A stretch of 64,000 nucleotides of DNA from Streptomyces sp. NRRL B-24085 (GTDB lineage: Bacteria; Actinomycetota; Actinomycetes; Streptomycetales; Streptomycetaceae): contig NZ_LJBR01000154.1 in assembly GCF_001282115.1 (NCBI RefSeq), positions 29,234 through 93,233 of the forward strand, read 5' to 3'. Below the pieces are notes generated by a model. That model did not search any database, was not told the DNA's origin, and saw nothing but the letters and a program-made list of their open reading frames with translations. Below are positions 24,779-32,902 of the stretch, piece by piece; position 1 is the first letter of the stretch; each line of letters starts with the position of its first letter. The position numbers and the translations under genes were made by a program.

Positions 24779-25099
24779 ATGAGACCAGAAGTGCAGGCGT
24801 TTGTTGCTCACGGCCCGCTCCCCGACTGTGACGCCGACGAGGAGGAGATCGACGGTCGTGTCCGTCAACTTGAGGCGATAGCCCGGCCGGTCACGTCCGA
24901 GGAGGCCAATGCCCTGGCCGCCTGCTTCGGTCCGGACGACTGCTACGGGGTCGCCTGGACGCTGCTGCACCTGATCGAAACGGCCCCCGGACCCGTGCCC
25001 TCAGTTGCCCAACCCGCCCCGGACGCCGGCGAATGGCAGCGCACTCTTTGGGCGCGATGGGGAGGCGGAGCGGGCCACGAGGACAACTCGCCGCAGTAG
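24779..25099 (+). CDS. Small hypothetical protein
   Basis: 106 residues, acidic, no signal peptide. It contains D-D-C-Y-G-V-A-W-T-L-L-H-L-I-E-T-A-P-G, which looks like a conserved motif of Streptomyces proteins of unknown function. The C-terminus is Gly/Asp-rich. Codon usage supports a gene. No role can be given; it is convergent with the amidohydrolase gene. Confidence 0.6.
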   Translation: MRPEVQAFVAHGPLPDCDADEEEIDGRVRQLEAIARPVTSEEANALAACFGPDDCYGVAWTLLHLIETAPGPVPSVAQPAPDAGEWQRTLWARWGGGAGHEDNSPQ

Positions 25100-25144
25100 C
25101 AGAGCGAGACGTCGACACAGGTGGAACTGGGGGTGTCACGGGCG

Positions 25145-26731
25145 TCAGGGGTGTCCTCCGCAACCGCAACCTGTCATCACCGCTCCCTCCTCGGGCGGCG
25201 GGGTCTGTGCGGCGGCCTCTTCCACCGCCGCGAGCAGCCGGCGGCGTTCCTCCGGCGGAATCCACCTGCCGTCGACGACCACGCCGTGGATGCGGCGGGT
25301 GTTGCGGATGTCGCGCAGCGGATCGGCGTCGAGGACGAGCAGATCAGCGGCCTGGCCGCGGGCCACGGAGCCGACGGCGGTCAGGCCGAGGGTGTCGGCC
25401 GCGTCCCGCGTCGCCGCGCGCAGAGCTTCCGCCGGGGTGAGGCCGGCAGCGACGAGGAGCGCCAGCTCGTCGTGGAGGGCGAAGCCCGGGACGAGGTATC
25501 CCGTGCCGGTGTCGGTGCCCGCCGCCAGCCGCACACCCGCGCCGTGCAACTCGCTCACCAGCCGCAGCCGGTGCGCGAAGATCCGGCGGATCTGCCGTCG
25601 CTGCTCGGGAGTGCGCCCACCGGTCAGGGCCGAGAGCTGGTCCGGCCAGCTCTCCACCTGCCAGGCAGGCAGGTACTTCCATTCCTCGTCCCGGGCCGGG
25701 ACCTCGTCGGGCAGCTCCAGCGTGCGATGCACACTGAGCGTGGGGACGACGGCTGTCCCCTCACCCGCAAGACTCCGGAAGAGGGCGTCCGTCCGGTCCT
25801 GGTCGTATCCGCGCACCGCCCGCCATTCGAGGGGATGCACCTGCTGGAACCAACTGTGGTACCGGGACAGGCTGCTGGGGTCGCGCGGATCGATTCGTAC
25901 GGCGGCCAGACGGCGCCGTATCTCCTTCTCGTGCCGTGAGGTGGCCAGGAGCAGCGCGTGCAGGTGCTCGATGCTGCGGTGGCCGGTGGCGCCGGCCTCC
26001 GCGATCCGCACCGTGTCGGGGCAGTGCCCGAGGTGGGGAATGCCCTGGCGCCGGGCCTCGTCCGCGATGGCGAAGTACGACTCGCGGGACAAGCGGGAGT
26101 ACACCTTGACGAAGTCGGCGCCCTCGCGCTTGACCCGCCGTACGGCCCGCCGGGCCTCTGCGGCGTCGCGCACTTCGATGGTCGGGCCCACGTCGGCCGC
26201 CCACAGTGAGGGCGTGCCGTCGACGATGGGGCTGCCGACCACCCAGCGGGGGCCGAGCAGTGCACCGCTGCGGATCTTCTCCCGCCACTCGTGGTGGACC
26301 GGCTGACCCCGCATCTCCCGGACCGTGGTGACGCCGGCGAGGGCGTACAGCGGCGGAACCACTGTCTCCGGGCCGTCGCTGTGGGTGTGCGCCTCGATCA
26401 GTCCCGGGATCAGGTACTTGCCGGTCAGGTCGACCGTACGGGTGCCAGGGCGGAGCCGTGTGCGTGCGCTCGGGGCGAGTCCGGTGATGCGGCCTCCCTC
26501 GACGACGACCGTCATGTCGGGGGCCGGAGGTCCTCCCGACCCGTCGACCACGGTGACGTGTGTGAGCGCCAACGGGCCGGTGCCCGCGCCGGTTTCCCCC
26601 CTCGTCCGGGCCGCGCGTGCCGTGTCGGCGGAAGCCGTGCTCGGCAGTGCCGTACCCGTCATGGCGACGGCCCCGACCAGGAACCCTCGTCGGGCCATGC
26701 CGTGAGATGCCCCAACTGCTGCTTCGGACAT
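25145..26731 (-). CDS. Tat-exported metal-dependent amidohydrolase
   Basis: 528 residues. N-terminal Tat signal (A-R-R-G-F-L-V-G-A-V-A-M-T-G), so it should fold in the cytoplasm and act outside. The amidohydrolase core has L-T-H-V-T-V-V-D-G (beta strand), the E-A-H-T-H-S-D metal motif, G-H-C-P-D-T, H-R-S-I-E-H-L-H and G-T-D-T-G (catalytic Asp), matching the imidazolonepropionase/prolidase-like subgroup. Start ATG 26731 follows AGGAGGGG. The C-terminal T-G-C-G-C-G-G-H-P tail has two cysteines in a short flexible stretch, unusual for the family. Substrate unknown; known relatives cleave cyclic amides or dipeptides. Confidence 0.82.
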   Translation of the reverse strand: MSEAAVGASHGMARRGFLVGAVAMTGTALPSTASADTARAARTRGETGAGTGPLALTHVTVVDGSGGPPAPDMTVVVEGGRITGLAPSARTRLRPGTRTVDLTGKYLIPGLIEAHTHSDGPETVVPPLYALAGVTTVREMRGQPVHHEWREKIRSGALLGPRWVVGSPIVDGTPSLWAADVGPTIEVRDAAEARRAVRRVKREGADFVKVYSRLSRESYFAIADEARRQGIPHLGHCPDTVRIAEAGATGHRSIEHLHALLLATSRHEKEIRRRLAAVRIDPRDPSSLSRYHSWFQQVHPLEWRAVRGYDQDRTDALFRSLAGEGTAVVPTLSVHRTLELPDEVPARDEEWKYLPAWQVESWPDQLSALTGGRTPEQRRQIRRIFAHRLRLVSELHGAGVRLAAGTDTGTGYLVPGFALHDELALLVAAGLTPAEALRAATRDAADTLGLTAVGSVARGQAADLLVLDADPLRDIRNTRRIHGVVVDGRWIPPEERRRLLAAVEEAAAQTPPPEEGAVMTGCGCGGHP

Positions 26732-26886
26732 GCCTTTTCCCCTCCTGCTGGTGAATCCGTCGAACGTGTCCGCCGACCCCACGACTCTGGCGGACAGGGG
26801 GCGACAGGACAGTGCGGCCAGACCGTGCATATGGAGGTGTTGCTGGGACCACCGGGCACCGGCGCTGGGGGGGACCGTGCCTTCTG

Positions 26887-27174
26887 CTACAGAGGGGGAC
26901 TGGTGAGGTCGATCCAAATCCACGGGGCGCGGTGCCAGGAGCGAACCTCACCTACGACCAGCTCGATCGTGCTGCCCACCGCCGGTAGCTCCTGAGCCAA
27001 CTGACGCACTCCCGGCTCTCCGCCGCGACGGATGACGTCCAATGACGCGCCGACCGGCTCGAAGCCCTGGATCTTCGCGGTGACACCCCAGGGCTGGTGA
27101 CTGGTGATCGTGGCGTGGACGTGTTCACCAGGGCGGAGGTCGCTGAGGGGACGGGCCGGGGGGTCTGCGGTCAC
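26887..27174 (-). CDS. Small S1-like beta-barrel protein
   Basis: 95 residues from GTG 27174 with AAGGAC upstream. It reads L-R-P-G-E-H-V-H-A-T-I-T-S-H-Q-P-W-G-V (first S1 strands), then V-G-A-S-L-D-V-I-R-R and I-E-L-V-V-G-E-V-R-S-W-H-R-A, the typical spacing of an S1 RNA-binding-like fold: G-x-V-x-x-x-I, a W-G-V turn and a conserved basic end. An N-terminal tail of about 17 residues precedes. The role is probably nucleic-acid binding, but unproved. Divergent from the lipoprotein gene, with a perfect 14-bp palindrome between. Confidence 0.6.
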   Translation of the reverse strand: MTADPPARPLSDLRPGEHVHATITSHQPWGVTAKIQGFEPVGASLDVIRRGGEPGVRQLAQELPAVGSTIELVVGEVRSWHRAPWIWIDLTSPPL

Positions 27175-27334
27175 GCGGTGGTCCTTCTTCGTCGGTTCTG
27201 GGGATCCGAGGGGGACGGCGTTCGTGAAAGCGTAGTTGACCAAGGAGCACCGAGCTGGATGGCAGTGAGCGGCGGCCACCTGCCTAGGCGTCCGCTGGGC
27301 TGCCGGAGGTATGCGCCCCCTCCCTGTGACAGAA

Positions 27335-27348
27335 TTGAACATGTTCAA
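27335..27348. promoter_or_regulatory. Perfect 14-bp palindrome TTGAACATGTTCAA
   Basis: Symmetric without a spacer base. Located between the divergent S1-like and lipoprotein genes, 70 bases before the lipoprotein start. It resembles MarR- or PadR-type operators; no regulator gene is adjacent. The sequence is AT-rich against the background, so it is unlikely to be chance. Confidence 0.6.
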
Positions 27349-27419
27349 CGCGTCTGACAAGGTATCTCCCTGACCCACTGCTGTCGGCTGGCCATGTGGG
27401 CTGAGGGCGGGAGGTCCTG

Positions 27420-27926
27420 ATGGCGGGCGGAAGCAGGCTGCGTGTGTGCGGGGCACACCTCGGTGGCTTGATGGTGGTGTTGGCTGCCCTGATGGGCTGC
27501 GCCGGTCCATATCAGTACTACGGCGGAACAGGGATACACGACGCCACGACCGCCGAAGTCGCTGGGGGCTGGGAGAACATCGAGGGGACCCGAGTGATGC
27601 TTCAGCAGGACGGAACGGCTCTTCTCGAAAAGCTCGACGGTCAGGACTTCGACTTCGAGGACGGCTGGCGCCTGTCCGGTACGGGAACCTGGCAACTGAC
27701 TGACGAGGAGGACGGACAGGTCGTCCGGCTCGCACTGACAGCCCGGACCCGAGTGGAGAGCCGTTCCCCCACGACGGCTGACACCTCGGCCCCTGAACCT
27801 CCCTCGACATACGTGTGGTCCTTCTACGTGGACCGCGACCAGCACGACGAGGTGAAGCTGTTCTTCTTCTACGGCGATCCCGATGCGGGGAACACATACG
27901 CGATGACGCGCGAGACAGGCACATAG
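27420..27926 (+). CDS. Lipoprotein, function unknown
   Basis: 168 residues. Signal peptide II with lipobox A-L-M-G-C-A (lipidated Cys27). Mature protein begins with a tyrosine-rich stretch (P-Y-Q-Y-Y-G-G), contains V-A-G-G-W-E-N-I-E-G-T-R-V and a G-T-G-T-W-Q-L-T-D-E-E pattern reminiscent of lipocalin-like or META-type beta-barrels, and ends with F-F-F-Y-G-D-P-D. The family is not identified. ATG 27420 lies directly after a TGA; the ribosome site is GGGAGG at 12 bases. Confidence 0.7.
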   Translation: MAGGSRLRVCGAHLGGLMVVLAALMGCAGPYQYYGGTGIHDATTAEVAGGWENIEGTRVMLQQDGTALLEKLDGQDFDFEDGWRLSGTGTWQLTDEEDGQVVRLALTARTRVESRSPTTADTSAPEPPSTYVWSFYVDRDQHDEVKLFFFYGDPDAGNTYAMTRETGT

Positions 27927-28037
27927 CCGTTCGATGATCGCTGGGGCCGGGCCGGCACAGGCCCTTGGTAGCGGACCGTACCCTCCAGGTTGGGACCTCT
28001 GGTACGAGGCAGCGGGTTGAGGGAGAGGCTGGGGCCA

Positions 28038-29312
28038 CTACTTGGTGCCGACCGTGCGCAGTGTGGCGAGCACCAGTGCCCGGGTCACGGTGACGATGTC
28101 GCTCACGCGGATCTGTTCCTTCGGACCGTGGGCGAGGCGTACGTCGCCGGGGCCGTACTGCAGCGTGGGGATGCCCGCCCCGGAGTACAGTCGCAGGTCG
28201 CTGCCGTACGGGGCGCCCTTCTCGGAAGGTCGCGGGCCGCCGGTGACGTCGGCGTGCGCGTCGGCGACCTGGGCGGCGAGCGGATGCCCGGCCGGCAGCC
28301 GTCCGCTGGCGAACTGTCCGCCGGGCCACGTCACCGTGGCGGGGTGGGAGCGCAGCCAGGGGTCAGCCGCGCAGGCTTCGGCCACGCACGCCTCCAGTTC
28401 GGTGCGTGCCCGGGCCGGATCCTCGCCCAGCTTCACGCCCATTCTTCCCTCGGCCACCAGGAGGTCGGGCACGCTGCTGGCCCAGTCGCCGGAATGGACC
28501 GTTCCCACGGACAGCGGGTAGGGGATGGGGTATTCGGACATGAGCGGGTCGGCGCCGACGTTGCGGCGGGCTTCCAGACGGGCGAGCGCGCGGTGGATGG
28601 GCAGATATGCGTCGATGGCGCTCACCCCCACGTATCTGGTGCTGCCGTGGGTGGCGCGGCCGGGTACTTGGATGCGAAAGGTCAAGGCGCCGGCGTTCGC
28701 AGTCATGACCGCACCGCTGGTCGGTTCGGTGATGATGCAGGCGTCGCCGGTGTGGCCGCGTTGGAGGGTGCCGAACGCGCCGAGCCCTCCGTCCTCTTCG
28801 CTGACCACGAAATGCGCGGACACCTGGCCGCGCAACCTTGCGCCCGCCTCCCGTATCGCGGCCAGGGCGGCGAGTATCGCCACCACACCCGCCTTCATGT
28901 CGCACGCTCCTCGTGCGTGCACCACGTCCCCGGTAATCCGCGGGCGGAAGGGGTCGCCGTCCCAACGCGACAGGTCTCCGGAAGGGACGACGTCGACGTG
29001 CCCCTGGAGGATCAGGCTCGGCCCGTCGCCCCGGGGTACCGTGCCGCCCACCAGGCCCCACGCCTCGGTGCGCGGGGCCTCGCTGCCGGGAAAACGGGGA
29101 TGGTCACGCAGCTCGGGCAGGTTCATGGACCACAGGTCGACATCGAGGTCCATCCGCTTCAGGTGCCGGGCAAGGACGTGCTGAACCTCGGACTCCGCGG
29201 CGCTTCCCGTCACGCTCGGAACAGCAAGGAGTTCCAGCAGCAACCGGGCGATGGCCGCCTCGTCGACCGCGGCCAGAGCCGAGGCTTCCACATCGCTCAG
29301 GCTTGCTGTCAT
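28038..29312 (-). CDS. M20-family metallopeptidase (ArgE/DapE/acetylornithine-deacetylase-like)
   Basis: 424 residues from ATG 29312 (GGGAGCAG upstream); a longer start at 29339 is possible. M20 motifs: L-Q-G-H-V-D-V-V-P (metal His), G-A-C-D-M-K-A-G (bridging Asp), S-E-E-D-G-G (catalytic Glu pair), E-P-T-S-G and the dimerisation motif G-R-A-T-H-G-S. The family deacylates N-acylamino acids or cleaves dipeptides using two zinc ions. Divergent from an Lrp/AsnC gene, which suggests amino-acid-responsive control and a role in N-acylamino acid or amino-acid use. Confidence 0.87.
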   Translation of the reverse strand: MTASLSDVEASALAAVDEAAIARLLLELLAVPSVTGSAAESEVQHVLARHLKRMDLDVDLWSMNLPELRDHPRFPGSEAPRTEAWGLVGGTVPRGDGPSLILQGHVDVVPSGDLSRWDGDPFRPRITGDVVHARGACDMKAGVVAILAALAAIREAGARLRGQVSAHFVVSEEDGGLGAFGTLQRGHTGDACIITEPTSGAVMTANAGALTFRIQVPGRATHGSTRYVGVSAIDAYLPIHRALARLEARRNVGADPLMSEYPIPYPLSVGTVHSGDWASSVPDLLVAEGRMGVKLGEDPARARTELEACVAEACAADPWLRSHPATVTWPGGQFASGRLPAGHPLAAQVADAHADVTGGPRPSEKGAPYGSDLRLYSGAGIPTLQYGPGDVRLAHGPKEQIRVSDIVTVTRALVLATLRTVGTK

Positions 29313-29376
29313 CTCACCACTGCTCCCAGCACGTGACATCAGGACAAGCCGGAGACTATGGTCGACGGAGAACGCA

Positions 29377-29393
29377 AGCAATCGCCATTTGCT
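29377..29393. promoter_or_regulatory. Candidate Lrp operator
   Basis: AGCAA-N7-TTGCT inverted repeat in the intergenic region of the divergent M20 and Lrp genes. Arms are only 5 bp, but Lrp sites are short and AT-rich, and the surrounding 29370-29420 is AT-rich relative to the window. Confidence 0.4.
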
Positions 29394-29482
29394 GCTGTCT
29401 ACTGTCGTTTTCTTGCAATGTGAGCGGTCGTGTGGCCGTTTCTTGCGCGGGCGCCGCAGGTTCCGACGTCTGGAGTGAGGGC

Positions 29483-29920
29483 ATGGACGCCATCGATCAA
29501 GCGATCATCCGGCACGTGCTGCGCGACGCGCGGGCGACATACGCAGAGATCGGCAAGGCGTCCGGGCTGTCCGCGCCCGCTGCCAAGCGGCGTCTGGACC
29601 GCCTCGTGGCCACCGGAGCGATCCGCGGCTTCACCGCTCTCGTCGATCCTCAGGCGTTGGCCTGGCATACCGAGGCTTTCGTCGAGGTCTACTGCACCGG
29701 CAATCCCACCCCCGCCGAACTGCGCCAAGCCCTGGAGGCCATCCCCGAGGTCATCGAGGCCTGTACCGTCTCGGGCGCCGCCGACGCAGTCGTCCATATG
29801 CTCGCCAAGGACATCCCCCACCTGGAACAGGCCATCCAACGCGTGCGCGCCACCGCTCCTGTGGAGCGGACCGAGAGCGCCATCGTGCTCTCCCGGCTGC
29901 TGAACCGGCCTCGCGTGTGA
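29483..29920 (+). CDS. Lrp/AsnC-family transcriptional regulator
   Basis: 145 residues. N-terminal HTH reads I-D-Q-A-I-I-R-H-V-L-R-D-A-R-A-T-Y and E-I-G-K-A-S-G-L-S-A-P-A-A-K-R-R-L-D-R-L; the C-terminal RAM (ACT-like) domain begins about residue 65 with A-F-V-E-V-Y-C and contains E-A-C-T-V-S-G-A-A-D-A-V. The start ATG 29483 has TGGAG and GAGGG nearby. Members sense amino acids as octamers. Divergent position next to the M20 peptidase makes that gene the first candidate target. Length is normal for the family. Confidence 0.87.
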   Translation: MDAIDQAIIRHVLRDARATYAEIGKASGLSAPAAKRRLDRLVATGAIRGFTALVDPQALAWHTEAFVEVYCTGNPTPAELRQALEAIPEVIEACTVSGAADAVVHMLAKDIPHLEQAIQRVRATAPVERTESAIVLSRLLNRPRV

Positions 29921-29947
29921 TCGACACCTTCGGCTGCTGGGCGAGGG

Positions 29948-30757
29948 TCAGTGTGGTGCCGGCCGGGCAGTCGTCGATGGTCCGGTGGTGAGTCGGTCTG
30001 CGGGCACTCGCTCGATGCGGGTCCAGCCCTTCCAGCCACGTTCCTGCAGTACTGCCAGCACGTGTTCGGCGCCCGGCGCCCACTCGAGCACGGTGGAGTC
30101 CATCAAGGCGACGAATTGGTCGTCGAAGCCTTCGTCGCCCACCTCGCCGGCCTCCACGGCGCGGATCATCAGGCGCTCCAGGACGTCGGCGAGTCCCACG
30201 ATCCGGGGATCGCCGGGCAGCCAGTCGAGGTCCCCGGTGAAGAAGCCGTAGAGTGCCACCATGTCGGGGTCGTTCAACTCCTCGTGCTTCTTGGCGATCA
30301 CTGAGTCGATCAAGTCCGGCACCTGTGCGGCGATCATGATCCAGGCGTCCCGCTCCAGCTCGATGTACGGCTCCACGACGCCGAGACCGCGCAGGCGGTC
30401 GAGGTAGTCCACGACACTCTGCGGGAGCGCGAGGTGCTCTCCGGCGGCGAGCCGGGCGAGCCGCCTGCGGGTGTCCTGCAACCGCCTTATCTCGGTGCGC
30501 AGTTGCTTGTCGATCTCCCGGACGCCGCTGAGGAAGTCGTCCGGGCCGGCGTCGAGGAGTTCCTGCACCCTGGCCAGCGGCACACCGGCGTCGGCCAGGG
30601 TGCGGATCCGGATCAGTCGCACGACCGCGGTGGAATCGTAGGTGCGGTACCCGGACCGGTCGCGCCGGGGTTCGGGCAGCAGTCCGATCTTGTGGTAGTG
30701 GCGTACCGCCCGTACCGTCACCCCGGCGTACGTCGCCAACTGACTGATGGTGAGCAT
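29948..30757 (-). CDS. MerR-family regulator of the ABC exporter operon
   Basis: 269 residues. N-terminal MerR HTH: T-I-S-Q-L-A-T-Y-A-G-V-T-V-R-A-V-R-H-Y-H, then G-Y-R-T-Y-D. Dimerisation helix up to about residue 110. The C-terminal 150 residues are helical with Y-I-E-L-E-R-D-A-W-I-M-I-A-A-Q-V-P-D; this resembles TipA/AlbA-type domains less than a novel helical effector domain. It is the third gene of the ATPase-permease-MerR operon (14 bases after the permease stop) and the operon has a MerR-like dyad in its promoter, so autoregulation by exported drug is inferred. Confidence 0.87.
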   Translation of the reverse strand: MLTISQLATYAGVTVRAVRHYHKIGLLPEPRRDRSGYRTYDSTAVVRLIRIRTLADAGVPLARVQELLDAGPDDFLSGVREIDKQLRTEIRRLQDTRRRLARLAAGEHLALPQSVVDYLDRLRGLGVVEPYIELERDAWIMIAAQVPDLIDSVIAKKHEELNDPDMVALYGFFTGDLDWLPGDPRIVGLADVLERLMIRAVEAGEVGDEGFDDQFVALMDSTVLEWAPGAEHVLAVLQERGWKGWTRIERVPADRLTTGPSTTARPAPH

Positions 30758-30771
30758 GGGCCCAGCCTGCC

Positions 30772-31533
30772 TCAGGCGATCTTCCGGCGGTAGGCGGTCA
30801 TGGCGAAGGCGTACGCCACGACGAGGATGCCCACGCACCACGCGAGCGCGGTCCAGATGTCGTCGCCGACCGGTTGCCCCGTGAACAGGGCACGGATCGT
30901 GTTGACGATCGACGTCACCGGCTGGTGCTCGGCGAACCAGCGCACCGGGCCGGGCATCGTCCTCGTGGGCACGAACGCCGAGCTGACGAACGGCAGGAAG
31001 ATGAGCGGGTAGGCGAACGCACCGGCCCCCTCCACCGAGGACGCGGACAGACCGGGGATCACGGCGAGCCAGGTCAGCGCCAGGGTGAACAGCAGCAGTA
31101 TGCCGGTGACGGCGAGCCACGCCGACACTCCTGCTCCCGAGCGGAAGCCCATGAGCACCGCGACGGCCACGACGAGCACGAGTGCGATCAGGTTGGCGAC
31201 CAGAGAGGTGACGACATGGGCCCACAGCACCCCCGACCGCGCGATCGGCATGGACTGGAACCGCTCGAAGATCCCGCTCTTCACGTCGGTGAACAGCCGG
31301 TACGCGGTATAGGAGATGCCCGATGCGATCGTCATGAGCAGGATGCCGGGCAGCATGTAGTTCACGTACGGAACCGACCCGGTGTCAATGGCGCCGCCGA
31401 AGACGTAGACGAACATCAGCATCATGGCGACCGGTGTGATGGCGGTCGTGATGATGGTGTCCATGCTGCGTGTGACGTGGCGCAGGGTCCGCCCCGTGAG
31501 CGCGGCAGTGTCGGTGAAGAAGTACGAGCTCAT
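30772..31533 (-). CDS. ABC-2 type transporter permease (drug exporter)
   Basis: 253 residues with six membrane helices, ABC2_membrane type: V-T-R-S-M-D-T-I-I-T-T-A-I-T-P-V-A, then F-E-R-F-Q-S-M-P-I-A-R-S conserved between helices, and a terminal helix ending A-F-A-M-T-A-Y-R-R-K. The F-x-x-M-P-I-A-R motif is typical of DrrB-like permeases. The start ATG overlaps the stop of the ATPase gene (ATGA), so both subunits are translationally coupled. It would form a dimer with the ATPase dimer to export hydrophobic drugs; the drug is unknown. Confidence 0.9.
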   Translation of the reverse strand: MSSYFFTDTAALTGRTLRHVTRSMDTIITTAITPVAMMLMFVYVFGGAIDTGSVPYVNYMLPGILLMTIASGISYTAYRLFTDVKSGIFERFQSMPIARSGVLWAHVVTSLVANLIALVLVVAVAVLMGFRSGAGVSAWLAVTGILLLFTLALTWLAVIPGLSASSVEGAGAFAYPLIFLPFVSSAFVPTRTMPGPVRWFAEHQPVTSIVNTIRALFTGQPVGDDIWTALAWCVGILVVAYAFAMTAYRRKIA

Positions 31534-32342
31534 TCCTGGCCCCCGGTGGTCGTGGTGACGGCGTCGCCCTGGTCGCCGCCGATGACCGCGAGGAAGATCT
31601 CCTCCAGCGTCGGCTGCTTCTCGACGTACTCGGCCTTGGCCGGCGGGAAGAGCTGCTTGAGTTCGGTAAGGGTGCCGTTCACGATGATCCGCCCCTGGTG
31701 GAGGATGGCGATCCGGTCGGCCAGGTGCTCGGCCTCCTCCAGGTACTGCGTGGTGAGCAGCACCGTCGTGCCATGACCGGCGAGTTCCTTTACCGCCTCC
31801 CACACCTCGATGCGCGCCTCCGGGTCGAGTCCGGCCGTCGGCTCGTCCAGGAAGATCACCGGCGAGTCTCCGATGAGGCTCATGGCGATGTCCAGGCGGC
31901 GGCGCATCCCGCCCGAGTACGTGGACACGCGTCGCCCTCCGGCCTCGCTCAGCGAGAAACGCCTCAGCAGGTCGTCCGCGATCGTGCCCGGGTCTTCGAG
32001 GTGACGCAGTCTGGCGACCAGGACGAGGTTCTCCCGACCGCTGAGCATCTCGTCGACGGCCGCGAACTGCCCGGTGAGACTGATGGACTCCCGCACGCGC
32101 GCGGGTTGTGCCGCGACGTCGAAGCCGTTCACGCTCGCCGTGCCCGCGTCGGCCTTCAGGAGCGTGGCGAGGATCCGCACGGTGGTGGTCTTGCCCGCCC
32201 CGTTGGAGCCGAGCAGGGCGAAGATGCTGCCCGGCGCCACGTCGAAGTCCACGCCGCGCAGCACGTCGAGCTTCCCGTACGACTTCCGCAGCCCCCGCAC
32301 GCGCATCGCCGGACCGGCGATCGTCTGGGCCGTCATGGTCAT
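31530..32342 (-). CDS. ABC exporter ATPase (DrrA-type)
   Basis: 270 residues from ATG 32342 with AGGAGACAG upstream; a second ATG is at 32336. Walker A G-S-N-G-A-G-K-T, Q-loop, signature Y-S-G-G-M-R-R-R-L-D, Walker B V-I-F-L-D-E-P-T-A-G-L-D and switch T-T-Q-Y-L-E-E-A. The last 20 residues (D-Q-G-D-A-V-T-T-T-T-G-G-Q-E) are Thr/Gly-rich. The C-terminal L-E-E-I-F-L-A-V-I block is the DrrA-specific extension. First gene of the MerR-controlled efflux operon. Confidence 0.92.
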   Translation of the reverse strand: MTMTAQTIAGPAMRVRGLRKSYGKLDVLRGVDFDVAPGSIFALLGSNGAGKTTTVRILATLLKADAGTASVNGFDVAAQPARVRESISLTGQFAAVDEMLSGRENLVLVARLRHLEDPGTIADDLLRRFSLSEAGGRRVSTYSGGMRRRLDIAMSLIGDSPVIFLDEPTAGLDPEARIEVWEAVKELAGHGTTVLLTTQYLEEAEHLADRIAILHQGRIIVNGTLTELKQLFPPAKAEYVEKQPTLEEIFLAVIGGDQGDAVTTTTGGQE

Positions 32343-32405
32343 CTGTCTCCTTTGCGGACCTGTGCCACGCGACTGCGAGGACACCCGTGCCGAAAGGATG
32401 GAGGG

Positions 32406-32426
32406 TTGACCCTACGTCAAGGTCAA
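32406..32426 (-). promoter_or_regulatory. MerR-type promoter/operator of the ABC exporter operon
   Basis: On the minus strand the dyad TTGACC-N9-GGTCAA spans 32426-32406, the first TTGACC acting as -35. A -10-like CATCCT occurs 20 bases later (32400-32395). The start codon is about 53 bases further on. Dyad and overlong spacing suit activation by the operon's MerR. Confidence 0.55.
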
Positions 32427-32902
32427 GCCCGCTCTGCCGGGTCCGCTTCGACCACGGCTTCCCCCTCGTGGCGCTGTTGCGGGGGCGCCCGGCACTCCGT
32501 TCCCAGCGGGGCCCGAATCCGACACCCTGGAGATCCTTCCGCGAGGAGTTCGCGGTGCTTTCGCGGACAAATCCCGCCATGTGGCGGTGAGTTGACCGCC
32601 TCCTGCATGCTCATGCCATGAAACCGTCGAGTGACCAGGAAGGAGACGACTTGCTTCCCCGGCTTCTTGGTAGTGATCGATCCTTCGCCGCCGCCCCCGC
32701 AGCGGCCGGATGCTGGGTGCTGCGTCTGTGGGCAATTTCCCTGCTCAGATGCCTGTGAGACGGTCACTGTCCGTGCGTAACGGAATGTCACCTCTCAGTC
32801 AGCTGTTGGCCAGTACATGACTAACTTGGTCGACCGCTGCCGGTTAGCGTTTTCCGCGCTGGACATCCCAGCAGACCGAGTGTCAACAGGGGGATTCCTT
32901 TC
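32427..32902. other. Divergent intergenic region before the secreted SH3-like gene
   Basis: Nearly 480 bases between the exporter operon and the SH3-like gene. No gene with good support; short frames on both strands have poor codon bias. It holds the promoter and ribosome site (GGGGGATTCC) of the secreted SH3-like gene; the AT-richer block around 32810-32880 may contain that promoter. Confidence 0.4.

Noticed and set aside
26887..28329. Minus-strand frame of 480 codons
   Set aside because: Only its last 95 codons match a known fold; the rest crosses an unrelated plus-strand lipoprotein and lacks codon bias.
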